Part shown: positions 17,964-25,408 of the stretch, one piece after another | Layout of the letters: each line of letters starts with the position of its first letter | How positions within the stretch are numbered: position 1 is the stretch's first letter | Notes under the pieces: generated by a model | What the model was told of the DNA's origin: nothing | Databases searched by the model: none | Seen by the model: only the letters and a program-made list of their open reading frames with translations | Made by a program: the position numbers and the translations under genes | Source of the DNA: Actinomadura formosensis NBRC 14204 | GTDB lineage: Bacteria > Actinomycetota > Actinomycetes > Streptosporangiales > Streptosporangiaceae | Length of the DNA stretch: 49,911 nt | Direction of reading: 5' to 3' | Assembly: GCF_001552155.1 (NCBI RefSeq) | Contig: NZ_BCQQ01000043.1 | Span: 1-49,911 of the forward strand

Positions 17964-18380
17964 TCAGCTCGCCAGCGACTTTTCGAAATGCACGATCGAG
18001 CCGCTCCGGTGAACGCGTTCGGCTATGTGAAGTTCCTCCGTGAACGCCCGCATCAGCTGGAGCCCCCGGCCATGCTCGGCGAGCGGTGCCGCCTGCGCGG
18101 CCCCCCACCCGGCGTTCTCCTCGGGTTCCGCCTCGCCCGTGCCCCCGTCGATGACCTCCACGACGCACCTCGTCCCGTCCATCCGAGCCCGGACCTCGTA
18201 CTCCATTCCGGCCGCCGCGTGCTGGATGACGTTCGCGCACGCCTCCCCCAGGGCCAGCGCGATATCGGCACGGATCTCAGAACCCACTCCGAGCCCGCGG
18301 AGAGAGGCGTCGAGCGTATGTCGCACCAGCGGTGCGCTCTCGGCGTTCCTCGGCAGGGTCATTTCGAGGACGACCTCCAT
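17964..18380 (-). CDS. RsbW-like ATP-binding protein (anti-sigma/serine kinase type)
   Basis: 138 residues from the ATG at 18380, preceded by GGAGG at good spacing. An HATPase domain of the RsbW/SpoIIAB type: LPRNAESAPLVRHTL at the start, N-box LGEACANVIQHAA, the G1 box VIDGGTGE, and the G2-like HGRGLQLMRAF. Such proteins bind sigma factors or phosphorylate STAS anti-anti-sigma partners. No STAS gene is nearby. It may pair with the SpoIIE-type phosphatases just upstream; this is inference from the neighbourhood. Confidence 0.88.
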   Translation of the reverse strand: MEVVLEMTLPRNAESAPLVRHTLDASLRGLGVGSEIRADIALALGEACANVIQHAAAGMEYEVRARMDGTRCVVEVIDGGTGEAEPEENAGWGAAQAAPLAEHGRGLQLMRAFTEELHIAERVHRSGSIVHFEKSLAS

Positions 18381-18579
18381 GCCAATCGCCTCCGTTCCTA
18401 TGGCAGCAGATTTCCCCCGCATCTTCCATGGAAACTTCTGCCACGGGAATACTGTGTTAATTGCTTGTCTCTGTTCAGGGCTCTGGATGCCCTCCCGCAA
18501 CGGGCGGAGCAGCGAGCGCGCCTTCCGCTCCGGTGACCCTGCCAGAGCCTGCGTTCGGCCTTGACCAGGCCGGGGAGAC

Positions 18580-18801
18580 GTGCACACTGGGGCGGTGGTC
18601 AAGTCGTTGCGTCCCCAGAACTACAACGAGGTGCTGTACGTCGGGCACTTCTTCCGCAAGGGTGTGCCGGTCCTCATGGACTTGAGCGATCTGTCCGACG
18701 CCGAAGCCAGGCAGCTCGTCGACTTCGCGACCGGGCTCGTCTTCGGACGGGGCGGTGCGCTCGACCGCGTGGACCGGAAGCTCTTCCTCCTGCAGCCCTG
18801 A
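18580..18801 (+). CDS. Short SepF-like protein
   Basis: 73 residues that match the core domain of the cell-division protein SepF: LRPQNYNEVLYVGHFFRKG, VLMDLSDLSDAEARQLVDFA and LVFGRGGALDRVDRKLFLLQP align with SepF's conserved pattern. SepF normally has an N-terminal amphipathic membrane anchor and linker, absent here; the whole protein is the dimerising FtsZ-binding core. The GTG at 18580 has GGGGAG very close; a GTG at 18595 is the alternative. Probably a paralogue beside a full-length SepF elsewhere. It could modulate division-ring or SepF polymer assembly, possibly during sporulation. Confidence 0.8.
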   Translation: MHTGAVVKSLRPQNYNEVLYVGHFFRKGVPVLMDLSDLSDAEARQLVDFATGLVFGRGGALDRVDRKLFLLQP

Positions 18802-18814
18802 AGCCCGATCGCCG

Positions 18815-19291
18815 CTACCCGTCCGTGAGGGGGTACTTCATTCCCATGTGGGAGGGGCGGAAGCCGATCTTCTGGTAGAAGCGGATCGCGTCGGGGCGCT
18901 GGCGGTCGGTGGTGAGCTGGACGACCCGGCAGCCGCGGGCCCGGGCCCGGTCGATGGCCCAGTTGATCATGAGCTGGCCGACGCCGCGGCCGCGCTGGTC
19001 GGAGGCGACGCGGACGCCCTCGATCTGGGCGCGCTCACCGCCGGTGTAGGTGAGGCCGGGAATGAAGGTGAGCTGCAGGGTGCCGGCGAGCGCGCCGTCG
19101 ATCTCCGCGATGATCACGGTGTTGTTGGGGTCCTTCTCGATCGCGGCGAAGGCGGTGAAGTAGGACTCCGGGATCCTCTCTCCCGGGGTTTCACGGGTCG
19201 ATCCGAGGGGATCGTCGGCCAGGAGCCGGACGATCCCCGGCAGATCGTCGGCCGTGGCCTCGCGGATGGTCACTTCTTCATCACGCTGCAC
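18815..19291 (-). CDS. GNAT-family N-acetyltransferase
   Basis: About 158 residues. The acetyl-CoA site is visible as VRVASDQRGRGVGQLMINWA (the Q/RxxGxG/A loop), with a C-terminal TTDRQRPDAIRFYQKIGFRP typical of the fold. Transfers an acetyl group to an amine; the substrate is unknown. Starts at a GTG at 19291 or possibly a GTG six codons later. Ends 13 bases from the stop of the SepF-like gene. Confidence 0.9.
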   Translation of the reverse strand: MQRDEEVTIREATADDLPGIVRLLADDPLGSTRETPGERIPESYFTAFAAIEKDPNNTVIIAEIDGALAGTLQLTFIPGLTYTGGERAQIEGVRVASDQRGRGVGQLMINWAIDRARARGCRVVQLTTDRQRPDAIRFYQKIGFRPSHMGMKYPLTDG

Positions 19292-19317
19292 ATCTCACAG
19301 GTTATCCGGACGTTAAG

Positions 19318-19346
19318 TTGCATCGTTCATGTATGTCTTGTAGTAC
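19318..19346 (+). promoter_or_regulatory. Putative whiB promoter
   Basis: TTGCAT (19318-19323) and TAGTAC (19341-19346) are separated by 17 bases, a good housekeeping-type promoter. The -10 lies inside the first of two palindromes, so binding there would block transcription. Confidence 0.5.
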
Positions 19347-19364
19347 TACGGGCGGTAGTACTAC
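19340..19364 (+). promoter_or_regulatory. Tandem perfect palindromes (operator pair)
   Basis: GTAGTACTAC occurs twice, at 19340-19349 and 19355-19364, separated by GGGCG. Each copy is itself a perfect 10-bp palindrome and the centres are 15 bp apart. The first covers the -10 of the whiB promoter. This is what a dimeric repressor binding twice would use. I do not recognise the cognate regulator. Confidence 0.6.
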
Positions 19365-19372
19365 GTTGAGTG

Positions 19373-19409
19373 GAGACCACCCCCGCCGGGCCGAACCCAC
19401 GGTGGTCTC
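19373..19409 (+). other. Leader hairpin upstream of whiB
   Basis: GAGACCACC pairs perfectly with GGTGGTCTC, a 9-bp stem with a 19-base loop, ending about 22 bases before the whiB start codon and before its GGGAGAAG ribosome site. It would form in the transcript leader and could affect stability or translation. Confidence 0.45.
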
Positions 19410-19431
19410 GTCGCCGCGCAGGGAGAAGCCA

Positions 19432-19761
19432 ATGCACAGCAACGAGAACGAGGAACACTGGACCGACCACGCCATCTGCCGTGGTGCCGATCCCGACCTC
19501 TTCTTCCCGATCGGCTACTCGGCGCCGCTCCTCCAGGCGCAGCAGGACGCGGCCAAGGAGATCTGTGCCAACTGCCCGGTGCGCGCCGAATGCCTGGCGT
19601 GGGCGCTGCGGGTGGGCGAGCCCGACGGCATCTGGGGCGGGACGACCCCGGAGGAGCGCCGCTACCTGCGCCGGACGGCCGATGCCCCGGCGCGGCGCCC
19701 GCTGCCCGTCATCGTGGTGCGCGGCGACGCGTCCGAGTCGGAGCACGCGCCGGCCGCCTAG
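19432..19761 (+). CDS. WhiB-like iron-sulfur transcription factor
   Basis: 109 residues. The four cluster cysteines are C16, C45, C48 and C54, followed by the Wbl turn motif GIWGG and a basic TPEERRYLRR segment. Wbl proteins bind a 4Fe-4S cluster and usually regulate through the primary sigma factor. The ATG at 19432 follows GGGAGAAG. The C-terminal tail after the basic region is longer than in the shortest Wbl types. Subtype not assigned. Regulation by the palindrome pair is likely. Confidence 0.95.
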   Translation: MHSNENEEHWTDHAICRGADPDLFFPIGYSAPLLQAQQDAAKEICANCPVRAECLAWALRVGEPDGIWGGTTPEERRYLRRTADAPARRPLPVIVVRGDASESEHAPAA

Positions 19762-19929
19762 GGAGGCAGAGCTCCTGCCCGCGAAGCGGCGGGCCGGCGG
19801 GTCGTCCAGGACCTCGGCCGCCGATGCCGGAGGTGCCGTGCGGGGCGGCACCCGGGGCAGGGTGAAAACCGTTCATGGCACCTTCTGGACGGCCTGCTCG
19901 TTGACCATGCAGGGTCGTCCAGACTTACG

Positions 19930-20529
19930 GTGACTGACATGAGCTATCTCCCTGACCGGCCACGTTCCTCCGAAGGGTTCGCGAAGCACGGTGCCCGCGC
20001 GCTGTCGTCGCTGATCCTGATCGGGTCCGTGACCGCGGTCATGTGGGTGCTGGAGGCGTTCGACTACACGACCGACGGCTGGCTCGACCGGTTCGGGATC
20101 CAGCCGCGCGACGTGAACGACCTTCCGGACATCTTCACCGCGCCGTTCATGCACGCCGGGTTCGGGCACCTGATGGCCAACACGCTCCCGTTCCTGATCC
20201 TCGGGTTCGTCGCGGCGGCGCGCGGCATCGCCAAGTTCCTGGCCGCCAGCCTGATCATCATCGTGGTCGGCGGGCTCGGGGTGTGGTTCCTCAGTTCGGC
20301 GAACACGCTCGGGTCCAGCATCCTGATCTTCGGTTTCTTCGGCTACCTGGTCGGCCGCGGGATCTTCGAGCGGCGGCTGCTCGACATCGGTATCGCGGTC
20401 GCCGTCGTGGCCGTCTACGGGACGATGATCTTCGGCGTGATCCCCGGAGATCCCGGCATCTCCTGGCAGGGCCACCTGTTCGGGCTGATCGGCGGCGTCC
20501 TCGCGTCCTGGTTCCTGCGCCGCGGCTAG
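19930..20529 (+). CDS. Rhomboid-family intramembrane serine protease
   Basis: 199 residues with about six hydrophobic segments. The rhomboid signature is present: HLMANTLPFLILG in the early helices, the nucleophile serine region TLGSSILIFGFFGYLVG (GxS), and the catalytic histidine in SWQGHLFGLIGGVLAS. It should cleave membrane proteins within the bilayer; the substrate is unknown. The start may be GTG at 19930 or ATG at 19939. Its stop codon shares CTAG with the convergent SDR gene's stop. Confidence 0.9.
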   Translation: MTDMSYLPDRPRSSEGFAKHGARALSSLILIGSVTAVMWVLEAFDYTTDGWLDRFGIQPRDVNDLPDIFTAPFMHAGFGHLMANTLPFLILGFVAAARGIAKFLAASLIIIVVGGLGVWFLSSANTLGSSILIFGFFGYLVGRGIFERRLLDIGIAVAVVAVYGTMIFGVIPGDPGISWQGHLFGLIGGVLASWFLRRG

Positions 20530-21272
20530 TGCGGCCGGACGGTGACCTCCGCGACGACCGCGTCGCGCGGCGTCTCCAGCGCGGACACCAGCACGCGGGC
20601 CACGGTCGCGGGGGCGGCGAAGTCGCCCTCGGCGTAGGGGCGGCCCTCCTGGGCGCGCACCCTGCGCTGCATCTCCGTGGCCGTCCGGCCCGGATACACG
20701 GTCGTGACGCGCAGGGACGGCTCCTCGGCGCGCAGCGAGTCGGCCAGCGCGCGCAACCCGAACTTGCTCGCCGCGTAGGCCGCCCATCCGGGGTTGGCGC
20801 GCAGCCCGGCGGTCGAGTTCACGAAGACGACCTGCCCCTCGGCGGCGCGCAGCGCGGGCAGCAGCAGGCGGGTCAGCTCCGCCGCGGACACCAGGTTGAC
20901 CGACAGGTGCTCCATCCACTCGTCGGCCTCCAGGTGCGCGACCGGTGACAGGCGCACCATGCCCGCCGCGTGGACGAGGCCGTCCAGCCGCGCCGGAATC
21001 CCGGACATCGCCAGGGCCGCCTCGATGCGGCGCGGTTCGGTCAGGTCCAGCGGGATCGTGGTGATGGACGTGGTGCGCGGCGGCGAGGTGACCGCGCCCC
21101 GGTTGATGACCTGGGTGGCGGCGTGCGCACCCGTGCGCAGCGCCCCGGCCAGCGCGTCGAGGCGCTCGGGGGAGCGGCCGGTGAGGATCAGGTCGTGCCC
21201 GCGTTCACGCAGCAGCTCGGCCACCGCCGTCCCGATGCCGCCCGTCGCCCCCGTGATCAGATATGTGCCCAT
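20526..21272 (-). CDS. Short-chain dehydrogenase/reductase (SDR)
   Basis: About 248 residues. The cofactor motif is ITGATGGIG near residues 6-14 and the catalytic Tyr-Lys pair is in YAASKFGLRAL, with the serine in VVFVNSTAGLRA and HAAGMV as the NAG-type motif. An arginine (TGRSPER) after the second strand suggests NADP. The ATG at 21272 (MGTYLITGATG) is preferred to the longer frame. Substrate unknown. Confidence 0.92.
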   Translation of the reverse strand: MGTYLITGATGGIGTAVAELLRERGHDLILTGRSPERLDALAGALRTGAHAATQVINRGAVTSPPRTTSITTIPLDLTEPRRIEAALAMSGIPARLDGLVHAAGMVRLSPVAHLEADEWMEHLSVNLVSAAELTRLLLPALRAAEGQVVFVNSTAGLRANPGWAAYAASKFGLRALADSLRAEEPSLRVTTVYPGRTATEMQRRVRAQEGRPYAEGDFAAPATVARVLVSALETPRDAVVAEVTVRPH

Positions 21273-21324
21273 GTCGTCCCATCTTCCCGCGTCCCCTACC
21301 TCGATGGACGCGCGGGGCGGCGGG

Positions 21325-22782
21325 TTAGTTCGGACGGAGCACCCGCGTGACACCGGCGATCAGCGCGGTGGCCAGCACCCAGCCCAGCGTGACGAGTGCG
21401 TAGGCGATCCAGCGCGACCAGTTCACCGCGTCGTAGGAGAGCTGCTGCCCGAAGGTGTCCAGCGGGATCAGCAGGTCGAGCGTGTAGATCAGCGCGTGGA
21501 AGGAGGGCAGCTCGTTGCCCGGTTTGACCGGGCGGGGATGCTCGATCGAGAACACCGTCGTGCCGAGGGCCAGCAGCGAGGCGAACCAGGCGGCCGCGAG
21601 CCACGGCCGGTACCCGAACCCGACCGTCCAGTCGAGCAGGTGGTTCCACGCCCTGCCGACCGGGTGGAGCCCGCGGCGGCGCGCCCGCAGCTTGGCGAGC
21701 TGCACCTTCCGCGCCAGGTCGTCGTGGCCGATGCCGTGGTACCAGGCGGCGAGCTGCTCGTACGGCTGGAGGTGGAACTCCTTGTCCCGCGAGACCCAGC
21801 TGAGCCGGTCCTTGAACTCGGCGCCGCGCAGCGTCTGGTATGTCATGCCGTTCAGATACAGCTCGTCCGGCCAGACGGACGGATGGTCCATGATCAGGTC
21901 GATCCGGGAGTACGACAGCGACACCCGGCCCTGGATCTTCTCCTCCGGCCACAGCAGCAGCTCGTCCGCCTGGATGTGGCTGGCGTGCAGCGCCATCCGG
22001 GCCGGGTCGCCGGAGTCGAGCCGGGCCCGGGAGAACGACAGGATGCCGTTGAACCGGGCGCTGCGCAGCCGGACGGTGCCGAGCGCGGTGAAGCCCCTGC
22101 TGAACTCGGCGGCGTCCTCGACGATCATGTTCTGCGCGTCGAGGGCGATGCGGCCGGGATTGGAGAGCGTCGTCTGTTCCATGAACAGGCCGCCGTTCAT
22201 CCGCGCGCCGACGAAGCGGACACCGCCGCTGATCTCGGCGCCCCGGATGAACGTGCCGACGTCCACGACGAGGCCGCCGCTGAAGATCGCCCACTGCGCG
22301 GGGTCGGTCACCGTGATGCGCGTGTCGTTCATCCGCAGGCCGCCGCTGAGCTGCGCCCTCGGGAGCCGCACCGAGCCCTCGATCCGCGACCGGGACAGGC
22401 TGAGGTAGCCGTCCGCGCGCAGGCCGCCGCCGTCGAAGCCCGGCATCCGGCAGCCGGAGAGCCGCAGCTGCCGGGTCGTGGCGTTGGAGAAGTCCGGTTC
22501 CTCGACGAGGCGGCAGTCCTCCAGCCGCAGCTCGTGCTCGACGGTGCCGCCGGTGACGTCCAGCCGTCCGGTGATGTAGGCGCCGCGGAGCCGGACGGCC
22601 GCCACCGCGCCCGGCTGCGTCTCGCCGGCGCCGAGCAGCAGCCGGGTGATGATCTCGGCGCGGACGATCCGGTCGGGCAGCGGCCCGGCGGGCAGGTCGT
22701 CGCCGAGGACGACGGGTGAGCCGGTGGGGAACGCGGCCCAGAGGCGCCGTTCCGCGTGGTTCAGTCCGGGGGGCTGGGGCAC
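21325..22782 (-). CDS. Beta-helix repeat membrane protein (paralogue A)
   Basis: About 485 residues from the GTG at 22782, preceded by AAAGAGG. It starts with LNHAERRLWAAFPTG, continues with repeats of the type VRLRGAYITGRLDV, YLSLSRSRIEGSVRL and VRFVGARMNGGLFM that predict a beta-solenoid, then FHLQPYEQLAAWYHGIGHDD, a GYRPWLAAAWFASLLAL hydrophobic helix, and two more C-terminal membrane segments (around FHALIYTLDLLIPLDTFGQQL). Close in architecture to the gene at 45573-47192. Some homologues carry an 'oxidoreductase' label, but no cofactor-binding motif is visible. Function unknown. Confidence 0.8.
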   Translation of the reverse strand: MPQPPGLNHAERRLWAAFPTGSPVVLGDDLPAGPLPDRIVRAEIITRLLLGAGETQPGAVAAVRLRGAYITGRLDVTGGTVEHELRLEDCRLVEEPDFSNATTRQLRLSGCRMPGFDGGGLRADGYLSLSRSRIEGSVRLPRAQLSGGLRMNDTRITVTDPAQWAIFSGGLVVDVGTFIRGAEISGGVRFVGARMNGGLFMEQTTLSNPGRIALDAQNMIVEDAAEFSRGFTALGTVRLRSARFNGILSFSRARLDSGDPARMALHASHIQADELLLWPEEKIQGRVSLSYSRIDLIMDHPSVWPDELYLNGMTYQTLRGAEFKDRLSWVSRDKEFHLQPYEQLAAWYHGIGHDDLARKVQLAKLRARRRGLHPVGRAWNHLLDWTVGFGYRPWLAAAWFASLLALGTTVFSIEHPRPVKPGNELPSFHALIYTLDLLIPLDTFGQQLSYDAVNWSRWIAYALVTLGWVLATALIAGVTRVLRPN

Positions 22783-22801
22783 GGAACCTCTTTCTACGCG
22801 G

Positions 22802-22837
22802 AGATCCCCTCCGCGAGCAAGATCGCGGAGGGGATCT
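22802..22837. terminator. Strong hairpin terminator after spo0M
   Basis: A perfect 15-bp inverted repeat (22802-22816 with 22823-22837) with a 6-base loop. It lies between the end of the Spo0M gene and the ribosome site of the next gene on the same strand, so it probably separates their transcripts. Confidence 0.8.
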
Positions 22838-22855
22838 TCGGGACGGCCGGAACGG

Positions 22856-23641
22856 TTAGAAGAAGCCGCGGCGCCGGCCGGCGTCCTGCAAGAAGCCGTC
22901 GAGCTGCCGCTCCCAGTCGGTGTGCTCCACGGTCGCGTAGTCGACGGTGAACCGGCTGAACGCGTCGTGCCCTTCGGTGAACACACCGCCGCGCTTGTCC
23001 AGCTCCAGCACGACCTCCATCGACTGCGGGTACGACACGAACGTCACCTCAAGCTGCTTGATGCCGCGCGCGTACTGGCCCGGAGGGTGGAACTCGATCT
23101 CCTGGTAGAACGGCAGCTCCTGGTGGACGCCCCAGATGCGGCCCTTCTCGCAGTCGGCGTTGCGGAACTGGAAGCCGAGGTTGGAGAAGGCCGCGAGGAT
23201 GCGCTCCTGCGCGGGCAGCGGGTGGACGGCGACCGGGTCGAGGTCGCCCGGGTCGAGTGCCCCCGCGACCTCCAGCTCGGTCGCGATCCCGACCGTGGTG
23301 CCGTGCAGCGGATGCCCGTACATGTGGGTGAGCGGCGCCTCCCACGGGATGGGGAACTGGAACGGAATGCTGTGCCGCGCGCCCTCCTGGAGGCTGAAGC
23401 CGCCCGCGACGGGCATCTTGGCGTACTCCAGGTTGGTGGTGTACTCGTTGTCGCCCGACTCGACCTCCACCTTGGTCCGCAGGGCGAGGTTCACCGCCTT
23501 GATGTCGGAGTTGTACTGGCCCCCGATGATGGTGATCTCACCCGTCACGACACCGCCCGGCGTCGTGTTCGGGTTGTGTAGGACGGTTTCGATGGACGGG
23601 CCGCCGATGCCCATCGCCTGCCGCAGTTTCTTGAAGACCAA
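22856..23641 (-). CDS. Spo0M-family sporulation/arrestin-like protein
   Basis: 261 residues of the Spo0M (SpoOM) family, with an arrestin-like beta-sandwich core: MVFKKLRQAMGIGGPSIETV, TPGGVVTGEITIIGG, and LTHMYGHPLHGTTVGIATEL are typical. The C-terminal part includes ELDKRGGVFTEGHDAFSRF and ends QDAGRRRGFF. In Bacillus the protein affects sporulation control and localises to division sites; the actinobacterial role is unclear. Flanked by a strong terminator downstream and an ECF-like promoter upstream, so probably transcribed alone. Confidence 0.9.
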   Translation of the reverse strand: MVFKKLRQAMGIGGPSIETVLHNPNTTPGGVVTGEITIIGGQYNSDIKAVNLALRTKVEVESGDNEYTTNLEYAKMPVAGGFSLQEGARHSIPFQFPIPWEAPLTHMYGHPLHGTTVGIATELEVAGALDPGDLDPVAVHPLPAQERILAAFSNLGFQFRNADCEKGRIWGVHQELPFYQEIEFHPPGQYARGIKQLEVTFVSYPQSMEVVLELDKRGGVFTEGHDAFSRFTVDYATVEHTDWERQLDGFLQDAGRRRGFF

Positions 23642-23687
23642 GGGTGGTCCCTCCCGTGTTCGAGCACTCCCCGCGCTCTCGTCCCAT

Positions 23688-23714
23688 AGACGCTGTTACG
23701 GGAGAGTACGTTCC
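23688..23714 (-). promoter_or_regulatory. ECF-type promoter candidate for spo0M
   Basis: On the minus strand GGAAC (23714-23710) is followed after 18 bases by GTCT (23691-23688). This resembles extracytoplasmic-function sigma promoters such as SigE/SigR types (GGAAC, 16-18 bases, GTCT/GTT). The start codon lies about 40 bases downstream. Judged by eye. Confidence 0.4.
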
Positions 23715-23776
23715 GGGAATGGCTGTGACCTGCGAATCGCCAGTTTTGGTGGCCATGAGTGGCCGCCTGCCGCGCG

Positions 23777-25132
23777 TTAGGAGCGGCTCGGGGCGTAGGA
23801 GCGGCCCAGGGCGCGGTACTCCCAGCCCGCTTCGCGCCATCGGGTGGCGTCGAGGGCGTGGCGCCCGTCCACGATCCGGGGGTGCCGGACGACCCGGCCC
23901 AGCGCCTCCGGGTCGACCTCCCGGAAGTCCGACCATTCGGTCAGCAGGACGACGACGTCGGCGTCCCGGGCGACGTCGAACGCGCTGTCGCCGTACCGCA
24001 GTTCGGGGAACGCGCGGCGGGCGTTGCCGAGCGCGGCCGGGTCGTAGACGCGGACGTCCCCGCCGAGGCCGTGCATGGTGCGCGCCACGTCCAGCGCGGG
24101 CGCGTCCCGGATGTCGTCGGAGTTGGGCTTGAACGCCGCGCCCCAGGCGGCGATGCGCCGGCCGGCGAAGTCGCCGCCGAGCAGTTCCCGGACGAGGTCG
24201 ACGGTGCGGGCCCGGCGGCGCCGGTTGATGTCGTCCACCTGGCGCAGGAACGACACGGCCTGGCCGACGCCGATCTCCTCGGCGCGGTGCGCGAACGCCC
24301 GGATGTCCTTGGGCAGGCACCCGCCGCCGAAGCCGAGGCCCGGTTTGAGGAACTTGCCGCCGATCCGGTCGTCGAGCGCGAGCGAGTCGGCGAGGTCCTT
24401 GACGTCGGCGCCGACCGCCTCGCAGACCTCCGCCATCGCGTTGATGTAGGAGATCTTGGTGGCGAGGAAGGAGTTGGCGGCGACCTTGACCAGCTCGGCG
24501 GTGGCGAGATCCGTCCGGATGACGGGGGTGCCGATGTCGAGGACGGGTTTGAACGCCGCCCGCAGCCGCTCGTCCGCCCAGTCGGACGCGACGCCGAACA
24601 CGAGCCGGTCCGGGCGCATGGTGTCGTCGACGGCGAAGCCCTCGCGGAGGAACTCGGGGTTCCAGGCCAGCTCGACCGCGTCGCCCGCGGGCGCCAGCGC
24701 CTGGACGAGTTCGGTGAGGCGCGCGGCCGTCCCCACGGGCACCGTGGACTTGCCGACGACGAGGGCGCGGCGGCGCAGGTGCGGGGCGAGGGAGCGGGCG
24801 GCGGCCTCCAGGTAGGTCAGGTCGGCGGCGTCGGACCCGGCCTGCTGGGGTGTGCCCACGCACAGGAAGTGGACGTCTCCGAACGCGCCGGCCTCCTCGA
24901 ACGAGGTGGTGAAGCGGAGCCGGCCGGAGTCGAGCGCTTTGGTGAGCAGTTCGGGTAGTCCGGGCTCGAAGATAGGGACCTCGCCGGACGCCAACCGGTC
25001 GATCTTGTGTCGGTCGACGTCCACTCCGAGGACCTCGTAGCCGAGCACGGCCATGCAGATGGCGTGCGTGGCGCCGAGGTAGCCGGTCCCGATGACGGTC
25101 AGTCTCGGGGCCTCGGCCTCCTCCTGGTTCAT
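23777..25132 (-). CDS. UDP-glucose 6-dehydrogenase
   Basis: About 451 residues. Oxidises UDP-glucose to UDP-glucuronate with two NAD+, feeding cell-surface polysaccharides. The N-terminal Rossmann motif is VIGTGYLGATHA, followed by GVDVDRHKI; the mid region has STVPVGT and WNPEFLREG; the catalytic cysteine is in GFGGGCLPKD; the C-terminal domain starts AAWGAAFKPNSDD. I prefer the ATG at 25132 (MNQEEAEAPR) with GAGGTG upstream. No glycosyltransferases lie beside it here. Confidence 0.94.
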   Translation of the reverse strand: MNQEEAEAPRLTVIGTGYLGATHAICMAVLGYEVLGVDVDRHKIDRLASGEVPIFEPGLPELLTKALDSGRLRFTTSFEEAGAFGDVHFLCVGTPQQAGSDAADLTYLEAAARSLAPHLRRRALVVGKSTVPVGTAARLTELVQALAPAGDAVELAWNPEFLREGFAVDDTMRPDRLVFGVASDWADERLRAAFKPVLDIGTPVIRTDLATAELVKVAANSFLATKISYINAMAEVCEAVGADVKDLADSLALDDRIGGKFLKPGLGFGGGCLPKDIRAFAHRAEEIGVGQAVSFLRQVDDINRRRRARTVDLVRELLGGDFAGRRIAAWGAAFKPNSDDIRDAPALDVARTMHGLGGDVRVYDPAALGNARRAFPELRYGDSAFDVARDADVVVLLTEWSDFREVDPEALGRVVRHPRIVDGRHALDATRWREAGWEYRALGRSYAPSRS

Positions 25133-25325
25133 GCGCACCTCCTCGTGTCTCACGGTGTTCAGCCCCCGCCCGATCTTCCCACCACGGTCCGGTGGGCCGC
25201 GGAAGGGGCTGGGGCGGGGTCAGGGAGGCGCCCGCGAGCTTGTGAGTTGTGTCATGTCCGGCATCGGGGCGTGGTTCGATGTGGCCTATGCCCTGAAACC
25301 GGGTGCTGTGCGGGGTTGCCACTGG

Positions 25326-25365
25326 TTACTAGCGGGTAGCATGATGTTGAGTTACTAACCAGTAT
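25326..25365 (+). promoter_or_regulatory. Paired operator-like sites upstream of fadE5
   Basis: Two similar near-palindromes, TTACTAGCGGGTAG (25326-25339) and TTACTAACCAGTAT (25352-25365), lie 26 bp apart. In addition ACTGGTTA (25321-25328) and TAACCAGT (25356-25363) form an exact inverted pair. TTGCCA at 25316-25321 with TAGCAT at 25337-25342 may be the promoter. TetR-type lipid-metabolism repressors use sites of this style; the specific regulator is unknown. Confidence 0.5.
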
Positions 25366-25408
25366 GCAGCGGGGCCGCCGGCACCGCCGGAGCTAAACGG
25401 AGTCTCGA

